In this document: positions 5,812 through 9,831 of the stretch, piece after piece | Numbering within the stretch: the first letter of the stretch is position 1 | How the letters are laid out: the number at the start of each line of letters is the position of its first letter | Assembly: GCA_024711185.1 (NCBI GenBank) | Contig: JANJTI010000100.1 | Span: 1 to 9,831, forward strand | DNA: 9,831 bases | Source: Brevundimonas sp. | Lineage (GTDB): Bacteria; Pseudomonadota; Alphaproteobacteria; Caulobacterales; Caulobacteraceae | Reading direction: 5' to 3' | Notes under the pieces: generated by a model | What the model saw: the letters and a program-made list of their open reading frames with translations, nothing else | What the model was told of the DNA's origin: nothing | The model's database searches: none | Translations under genes and position numbers: made by a program

Positions 5812-5840
5812 GCTTTAGACGCACCGCCCTCCGGCGTCCA
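5812..5840 (-). promoter_or_regulatory. Candidate murI promoter, near-leaderless
   Basis: Read leftward, TGGACGC (5840-5834) matches the -35 consensus TTGACGS at six of seven positions. After a 14-base spacer, TCTAAAGC (5819-5812) matches GCTANAWC at six of eight. Both spacing and -10 mirror the sdhC promoter. The predicted transcription start is about two bases upstream of the murI ATG at 5803, consistent with the lack of a Shine-Dalgarno there. Confidence 0.5.
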
Positions 5841-5932
5841 CCGGCGAAGATTTCCGACGGTTCAGGTGACAGTCAGCCCGCAGACGGCATAGGGTCCGCC
5901 ACCCGGAACGTTCGGCAGGCACGGAGCTTCAC

Positions 5933-8110
5933 ATGCACAGACGTCACCTTCTCATCGCCGGAGGCAGTTTCATGGCCCTGTCGGGCTGCGCCGCGAACGG
6001 CATGGATATGGGCATGGGCGGAACCGGTCAGACGCCGGCCTCGCTGGCGGAAGACGCCCGCATCGGCCGCGCCGTGCTGCCCGCGCAGACGCCGCGGGCC
6101 GAACTGCTGCAGGCGTGGACTGGCCCGTACCAGGGGGTGCCCCCGTGGGACAAGGTCACTGCGCCGAAGCTGCGCGAGGCGATCCTCGAGGGCATCGAGC
6201 TGCAGCGCGCCGAAATCGCGGCCATCGCAGGCCAGGCCGACGAGCCCACCTTCGCCAACACCCTGGTGCCGTACCAGATGGCCGGCGAGCCGCTGGACCG
6301 CGCCACCAGCATCTTCGGGGTGATGACGCAGAACATCGGCTCGGACGACTACCAGGCCGTCGACACCGAGGTCTCGCCCCTGCTCTCCGCCGCCGGCGAC
6401 GAGATCATCTTCAACGAGGCTCTGTTCGCGCGCATCCGCAAGGTCGCGGACGAGGCGCGGGAGATGGGTCTGACCGCCGAGCAGACCCGGTACGCCGAAC
6501 GCACCCGCGACGCCTTCATCCGCAACGGCGCGGCTCTCGACGCCGCCGGCAAGGCCGAGCTGGGCCGCATCAACACCGCCCTGTCCAACGCCTTCACCTC
6601 GTTCTCTCAGAAGGTCGTCAACGACGAGAAGACCTGGACCGTCATCCCGACCGAGGCGGGCATGGCGGGCATGCCTGAGTCGAACAAGGCCGCCGCCGCC
6701 GCCGCGGCCCGCGCCCGGAACCTCCAGGGCTGGGCGATCGTCAACACCCGTTCCAGCGTGGATCCTTTCCTGACCTTCGCCGACGATCGCGGCCTGCGGG
6801 AGCAGGTTTGGCGGAAGTTCGTGAACCGGGGGGATAACGGGGATTCGAACGACACCAATGCGATCATCGCCGAGATCGTGAGGCTGCGCGCGGAGCGGGC
6901 GAAGCTGCTGGGCTTCCCGCACCATGCCGCCTGGCGGATGCAGGACACCATGGCCAAGACGCCCGAGGCGGCCATGGACCTGATGATGCGGGTCTGGGCG
7001 CCGGCCAAGGCGCGGGTCGCCGAGGAGGTGGCCGACATGCGGGCCATCGCGGGCCACGACATCGAGCCCTGGGACTACCTGTACTACGCCGAGAAGGTCC
7101 GGAAGCAGAAGTACGACCTCGACCAGAACGAGCTGAAGCCGTACTTCGAGCTCAACAACGTGCGCGCCGGCTCGTTCGAGATGGCGCGGCGGCTGTACGG
7201 CTTCACCTTCGAGCGCCTGCCGCAGGGCGCCGTGCCCGTGTGGCATCCGGACGTGGTGGTCTACGAGGTCAAGGACCACGGCCAGCACGCCGGCCTCTAT
7301 TACGCCGACGACTACGCCCGTCCGGGCAAGCGGTCGGGCGCGTGGATGACCAGCTACCGCGGCTACTCGACCTACGACGGGGTCAAGAACGTGCTGGCCT
7401 CCAACAACAACAACTTCATCAAGGCCGAGGGCGACGCTCCGGTGCTGATCTCACTGGACGACGCCGAGACCCTGTTCCACGAGTTCGGCCACGCCCTGCA
7501 CTACCTGTCGTACCGGATCACCTACCCCGGCCTCGGCGGCACGCCGCGCGACTACGTCGAGTATCCGTCGCAGGTGCACGAGCACTGGGTGCTGAGCCGG
7601 CCGATCCTCGACGGCTACATGAAGCACGTCGAGACCGGACAGCCGATGCCGCAGGAACTGGTCGACAAGATCGAGGCCTCGCAGACCTTCAACCAGGGCT
7701 ACGCCACGGTCAGCTACCTGTCCTCGGCCCTGGTCGACATGGACCTGCATACCCGCGCGAACCCGCCGACCGATCCCGACGCCTTCGAGCGCGAGAGCCT
7801 GGCGCGCTACGGCATGCCGAGGGAGATCGTGATGCGACACCGCCTGCCGCAGTTCAATCACCTGTTCACCTCGGACGCCTACTCGGCCGGGTACTACTCG
7901 TACCTGTGGTCGGAGGTCATGGACGCCGACACCTGGGCCTATTTCGAGGAGTCGGGCGACGTCTTCAATCCGGACATCGCCGCCCGCTACAAGGCGATCA
8001 TCCTGTCGGAAGGCAACTCGTCGGACCGCGGCGAAGCCTACCGCCGCTTCCGTGGCCGCGACCCGGACGTGGCCGCCCTGCTCAAGGTGCGGGGCTTCCC
8101 CACCAACTGA
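5933..8110 (+). CDS. M3 family zinc metallopeptidase, lipoprotein (Dcp/oligopeptidase A type)
   Basis: A 725-residue peptidase of the thimet oligopeptidase family, cleaving short peptides in a closed channel. The zinc site HEFGH is at residues 516-520 (H516, E517, H520), and E543 in VEYPSQ is the third ligand. The C-terminal AGYYSYLWSEVMDAD block carries the substrate-binding tyrosines. The N-terminus RRHLLIAGGSFMALSGC has a lipobox LSGC, so C19 is the likely lipidated residue; the RR pair also hints at Tat export. The protein is thus expected in the envelope, unlike cytosolic E. coli OpdA. CGGAG precedes the ATG by about eight bases. It is divergent from murI and ends in a strong terminator. 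Dcp (dipeptidyl carboxypeptidase) versus oligopeptidase A cannot be settled by eye. Long open frames on the opposite strand are GC-rich shadows. Confidence 0.95.
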   Translation: MHRRHLLIAGGSFMALSGCAANGMDMGMGGTGQTPASLAEDARIGRAVLPAQTPRAELLQAWTGPYQGVPPWDKVTAPKLREAILEGIELQRAEIAAIAGQADEPTFANTLVPYQMAGEPLDRATSIFGVMTQNIGSDDYQAVDTEVSPLLSAAGDEIIFNEALFARIRKVADEAREMGLTAEQTRYAERTRDAFIRNGAALDAAGKAELGRINTALSNAFTSFSQKVVNDEKTWTVIPTEAGMAGMPESNKAAAAAAARARNLQGWAIVNTRSSVDPFLTFADDRGLREQVWRKFVNRGDNGDSNDTNAIIAEIVRLRAERAKLLGFPHHAAWRMQDTMAKTPEAAMDLMMRVWAPAKARVAEEVADMRAIAGHDIEPWDYLYYAEKVRKQKYDLDQNELKPYFELNNVRAGSFEMARRLYGFTFERLPQGAVPVWHPDVVVYEVKDHGQHAGLYYADDYARPGKRSGAWMTSYRGYSTYDGVKNVLASNNNNFIKAEGDAPVLISLDDAETLFHEFGHALHYLSYRITYPGLGGTPRDYVEYPSQVHEHWVLSRPILDGYMKHVETGQPMPQELVDKIEASQTFNQGYATVSYLSSALVDMDLHTRANPPTDPDAFERESLARYGMPREIVMRHRLPQFNHLFTSDAYSAGYYSYLWSEVMDADTWAYFEESGDVFNPDIAARYKAIILSEGNSSDRGEAYRRFRGRDPDVAALLKVRGFPTN

Positions 8111-8130
8111 GGCGACAACCGGGGCGACAG

Positions 8131-8160
8131 GGGCCCGCGGAGCGATCCGCGGGCCCTTTC
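8131..8160 (+). terminator. Strong intrinsic terminator after the M3 peptidase
   Basis: GGGCCCGCGGA (8131-8141), loop GCGA and TCCGCGGGCCC (8146-8156) form a perfect 11-bp stem followed by TTTC. It begins 20 bases after the peptidase stop. The hairpin could also help end leftward transcripts from the UrcA genes, though the T-run is only on the rightward side. Confidence 0.82.
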
Positions 8161-8180
8161 GCGAGCGATACATTCCCGGA

Positions 8181-8226
8181 GGGACAAGCGGGACACGCCG
8201 GGGGGACAGGCGAGACTGGCGGGACA
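8181..8226. repeat. Four GGGACA direct repeats
   Basis: GGGACA occurs at 8181-8186, 8190-8195, 8203-8208 and 8221-8226, with irregular spacing of 9, 13 and 18 bases. The cluster lies between the peptidase terminator and the stop of the first UrcA gene (where it reads TGTCCC on that gene's strand). It may be slipped-repeat debris or a short binding array; spacing does not follow a helical turn. Confidence 0.5.
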
Positions 8227-8237
8227 GTCGATACGGC

Positions 8238-8558
8238 TCACGCCGGCCAGGCGGGGCTCACCATGGCCAGCACCCGCTCGCCGCGGCGGGCGCGGGCGTA
8301 GTCGTCCTGGCGGGCGGGGGGCAACTGGCGGACGAATTCCCGCGTGACGACCTTCACGCAGGTGGTGTCGACCATCTGGGAGGGGCCGCGGCGGCAGGCG
8401 TCGCGGGCCGCCTCGGCGGCGCGGGCGTCGAAGGCGGCGGCGCCGGCGCCGGTGGACAGGTCCAGGTCGGCGAAGGGCACGCGCAGCGTGTCCTGGGCGG
8501 CGGCGGGGGCGGCGTACAGCAGCACGGCGCCGGCGAGGGAAAGCAGGGTCCGGGTCAT
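8238..8558 (-). CDS. UrcA family protein (copy 1)
   Basis: A 106-residue exported protein. A signal peptide (residues 1-21, cleavage near AAA-Q) is followed by the UrcA core: VPFADLDLSTGAGAAAFDAR (27-46), AAR-x-x-C (50-55, C55) and a second cysteine C67, a spacing consistent with one disulfide. UrcA proteins are small periplasmic proteins common in Caulobacterales and sphingomonads, with unknown function. The ATG at 8558 is chosen because it begins the signal peptide and has GGAG upstream; the longer frame adds an unlikely basic stretch. It is the downstream member of a tandem pair. Confidence 0.85.
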   Translation of the reverse strand: MTRTLLSLAGAVLLYAAPAAAQDTLRVPFADLDLSTGAGAAAFDARAAEAARDACRRGPSQMVDTTCVKVVTREFVRQLPPARQDDYARARRGERVLAMVSPAWPA

Positions 8559-8690
8559 GGGAGGGCTCCAGGCCGCGGGATTGCGGCACAAGCCACATGA
8601 TTGGCGGATGTGACGTTCGCCAGACCGGAAGCGCGACAAAACGGCGAATACAGGCCGAGAACTGCCGAGCTGAAAACAAGCCTGCCTTAT

Positions 8691-8723
8691 GGCAGCGGGA
8701 GCCCGGGCAAGGCTCCCGCTGCC
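8691..8723 (-). terminator. Hairpin after UrcA copy 2
   Basis: GGCAGCGGGAGCC (8691-8703), a seven-base loop and GGCTCCCGCTGCC (8711-8723) make a perfect 13-bp stem directly after the stop of UrcA copy 2. On the leftward strand it is followed by ATAAGGCAGG rather than a T-run, so it may act with Rho or as a 3'-end stabiliser. A smaller stem, TGCC-TTAT-GGCA (8683-8694), overlaps its edge and would be mutually exclusive with part of it. Confidence 0.55.
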
Positions 8724-8730
8724 GCCGCGG

Positions 8731-9033
8731 TCAGACCTCGACCAGCGGCAGGCGGCTGAGCGCGTATTCGACCTGGGCCGTCCCCGGCAGCTGGCGGATG
8801 GCCTCGTCGCGGAAGGCCGACAGGCAGAAGGCCTGGTCGCCGATACGGCTGCCCGGCCGACGCGCGTCGCGGCACATGCGGCGGGCGGCGGCGTCGAGCC
8901 GCGCGTCGAAGGCGTCGGCCCCGGCGGCGGTGGACAGGTCGAGGTCGCCCCAGCGGACGCGCGCTTCCTGGGCGGAGGCGGCGCCAGCGGCGGCGAGGGT
9001 CAGGACGGCGGCGAGAGAAGCGAGGATTTTCAC
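8731..9033 (-). CDS. UrcA family protein (copy 2)
   Basis: A 100-residue exported protein of the same family as its neighbour: signal peptide (1-21, ASA-Q), then VRWGDLDLSTAAGADAFDAR (26-45), C54 and C70. The two copies share DLDLSTxAGAxAFDAR, both cysteines, and the later RQLP...Q..YA pattern. A 45-base stretch of coding DNA is 41/45 identical between them (8425-8469 and 8903-8947), which argues for tandem duplication. The start is GTG at 9033, supported by AAGGAG seven bases upstream. Function is unknown. A GCTATTTC -10-like element lies at 9123-9130. It is divergent from ffh. Confidence 0.86.
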   Translation of the reverse strand: MKILASLAAVLTLAAAGAASAQEARVRWGDLDLSTAAGADAFDARLDAAARRMCRDARRPGSRIGDQAFCLSAFRDEAIRQLPGTAQVEYALSRLPLVEV

Positions 9034-9160
9034 GGCGATCTCCTTGAGGGATGCGGTCGCTCTGGGCGGCGACGGTCGGGAGATACGGCCGCGCTGTTGC
9101 AGCCGCGTGTGCCTTCCGCGGCGAAATAGCGACGCTGCGTGAATTCGCCGAAAGCTGAAC

Positions 9161-9170
9161 GGTGATCACC
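9161..9170. repeat. Perfect 10-bp palindrome GGTGATCACC
   Basis: A perfect palindrome between the divergent UrcA copy 2 and ffh genes, about 30 bases upstream of the UrcA -10-like element and 20 bases before the ffh candidate -35. It has the size of a dimeric repressor half-site set, but no named regulator is recognised. Confidence 0.35.
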
Positions 9171-9188
9171 CGAGAGCCCGACCGCGCC

Positions 9189-9217
9189 TTGTCTTCGCCG
9201 GGGTTTTCCGCCATAAG
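9189..9217 (+). promoter_or_regulatory. Candidate ffh promoter
   Basis: TTGTCTT (9189-9195), a 14-base spacer and GCCATAAG (9210-9217) resemble the Caulobacter housekeeping promoter, with six of eight matches in the -10 and a weaker -35. The leader would be about 140 bases and includes the hairpin at 9295-9322. Confidence 0.35.
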
Positions 9218-9294
9218 CCGCCGCTTCCGGCGCAAGTGAACCCTGCGTCTCCACCTGCACGACCCCGGCCCGGCCGGACGAGGCAGGCGAGAAC

Positions 9295-9322
9295 CCCCCG
9301 TCGACGTGATCGTCCACGGGGG
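9295..9322 (+). repeat. Hairpin in the ffh leader
   Basis: CCCCCGTCGAC (9295-9305), loop GTGATC and GTCCACGGGGG (9312-9322) pair at 10 of 11 positions. It lies 44 bases before the ffh ATG and is followed by TCGTCGTCGT, not a T-run. It may be a leader structure or a weak terminator of upstream reading. Confidence 0.45.
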
Positions 9323-9366
9323 TCGTCGTCGTATGGAGCCGCGGGACCGCGCATGAAAGGGTTTGG

Positions 9367-9831
9367 ATGTTCGAGGCTCTGAACGAGCGGCTGACAGGCG
9401 TCTTCGACCGGATCACCGGCCGCGGCGCCCTGTCCGAGAAGGACGTGGCCGAGGCCATGCGCGAGGTGCGCGTGGCCCTGCTCGAGGCCGACGTCGCCCT
9501 GCCGGTCGTCAAGGACTTCATCGCCTTCGCCACCGAGCGCGCCACCGGCGAGGAGGTGATCCGCTCGGTCAAGCCGGCCGACCAGGTGGTCAAGATCGTC
9601 TACGACGGCCTGGTCGAGATGCTGGGCGGCGAGGAGCCGGTCCCGCTCAACACCAACGCTGCGCCGCCGGCGGTCATCCTGATGGCGGGCCTGCAGGGCT
9701 CGGGCAAGACGACCACCTCCGCCAAGCTGGCGCTGCGGCTGACGAAGTTCGACCGCAAGAAGGTGATGATGGCCTCGCTGGACACCCGGCGTCCGGCGGC
9801 CATGGAGCAGCTCGAGACCCTCGGCAGGCAG
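9367..9831 (+). CDS. ffh: Signal recognition particle GTPase Ffh, N-terminal part
   Basis: The first 155 codons of Ffh; the gene runs off the window in frame. Ffh with 4.5S RNA binds signal sequences of nascent inner-membrane proteins and delivers them to FtsY. The N domain (residues 1-90) carries the ALLEADVALPVV motif (38-48). The G domain begins near 100 with the P-loop GLQGSGKTTT (108-117) and the DTRRPAA motif (139-145), where many species have DTYRPAA. The start ATG at 9367 has AAAGGG close upstream and gives the standard MFEALNERLTGVF N-terminus. The M domain with its methionine bristles is beyond the window. No rpsP or rimM is visible, but these usually lie downstream. Confidence 0.97.
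   Translation, partial: MFEALNERLTGVFDRITGRGALSEKDVAEAMREVRVALLEADVALPVVKDFIAFATERATGEEVIRSVKPADQVVKIVYDGLVEMLGGEEPVPLNTNAAPPAVILMAGLQGSGKTTTSAKLALRLTKFDRKKVMMASLDTRRPAAMEQLETLGRQ

Larger units (their letters stand above)
9034..9366. other. Divergent intergenic region, UrcA copy 2 to ffh
   Basis: A 333-base gene-free stretch. It holds candidate promoters for both directions: leftward GCTATTTC at 9130-9123, and rightward TTGTCTT / GCCATAAG. It also holds a perfect palindrome GGTGATCACC and a 10-of-11-bp hairpin at 9295-9322. Open frames in it on the minus strand are shadows with arginine- and glycine-rich, family-less products. I see no 4.5S RNA signature, tRNA or small gene here. Confidence 0.7.

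Noticed and set aside
5873..7288. Long open frame on the minus strand (471 codons) opposite the M3 peptidase
   Set aside because: Low-complexity H/R/G/V-rich product with no family motif, fully antisense to a peptidase with intact HEFGH. High GC content makes such shadows common.
7240..8301. Rightward open frame of 353 codons overlapping the peptidase 3' half
   Set aside because: R/G/P-rich translation in an alternative frame, runs through the terminator at 8131-8160, no start context.
9034..9366. 4.5S RNA or tRNA gene near ffh
   Set aside because: No GGAA-type tetraloop stem of SRP RNA and no tRNA cloverleaf or T-loop sequence seen on either strand.
9030..9593. Leftward open frame of 187 codons over the start of ffh
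   Set aside because: Antisense to conserved Ffh N-domain sequence; no start context or motif.
1..9831. CRISPR array, insertion sequence, prophage, toxin-antitoxin or defence cluster
   Set aside because: No regular spaced repeats, transposase, integrase, terminal inverted repeats or small paired genes of that kind; base use is even across the window.

Overview
The window is GC-rich, densely packed chromosomal DNA. It looks like an alphaproteobacterium of the Caulobacterales (Caulobacter, Phenylobacterium or Brevundimonas type). The placement rests on two UrcA-family proteins, an sdhCDA gene order, ahpC-ahpD, the style of SdhC, MurI and Ffh, and several candidate promoters that resemble the Caulobacter housekeeping consensus (TTGACG-like, 14-base spacer, GCTANAWC-like). 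The genus is inferred from sequence feel, not from a search.

Layout, left to right. (1) Positions 1-991: the start of a leftward succinate dehydrogenase operon. sdhC has its own candidate promoter, sdhD overlaps sdhC by four bases, and the first nine codons of sdhA follow. (2) 1100-1648: a rightward secreted hypothetical protein. (3) 1632-2980: a leftward pair, a periplasmic SIMPL (DUF541) protein followed by a HIT-family hydrolase. (4) 3057-4389: a rightward peroxide-defence unit, with a strong OxyR-like operator, a promoter, ahpC (2-Cys peroxiredoxin), an internal terminator-like hairpin and ahpD. (5) 4392-5840: leftward murI (glutamate racemase) followed by an exported SRPBCC-fold protein; the murI promoter would give an almost leaderless mRNA. 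(6) 5933-8160: a rightward lipoprotein M3 metallopeptidase (Dcp/OpdA type) with a strong terminator. (7) 8181-9033: two leftward tandem UrcA-family genes. (8) 9034-9366: a leader region holding structured DNA. (9) 9367-9831: the 5' part of ffh, the signal recognition particle GTPase, running off the window.

Together the genes cover respiration (SDH), peroxide defence (AhpC reduced by AhpD), cell wall precursor supply (MurI), peptide turnover in the envelope (M3 peptidase) and membrane protein targeting (Ffh). No tRNA, rRNA, CRISPR array, insertion sequence, phage or toxin-antitoxin signature is visible. This reads as ordinary core genome, and I do not see a new multi-gene system. The most useful observations are regulatory: a three-of-four-tetrad OxyR site before ahpC, a Fur-box-like palindrome abutting the sdhC start codon, a probable leaderless murI transcript, and a hairpin separating ahpC from ahpD.
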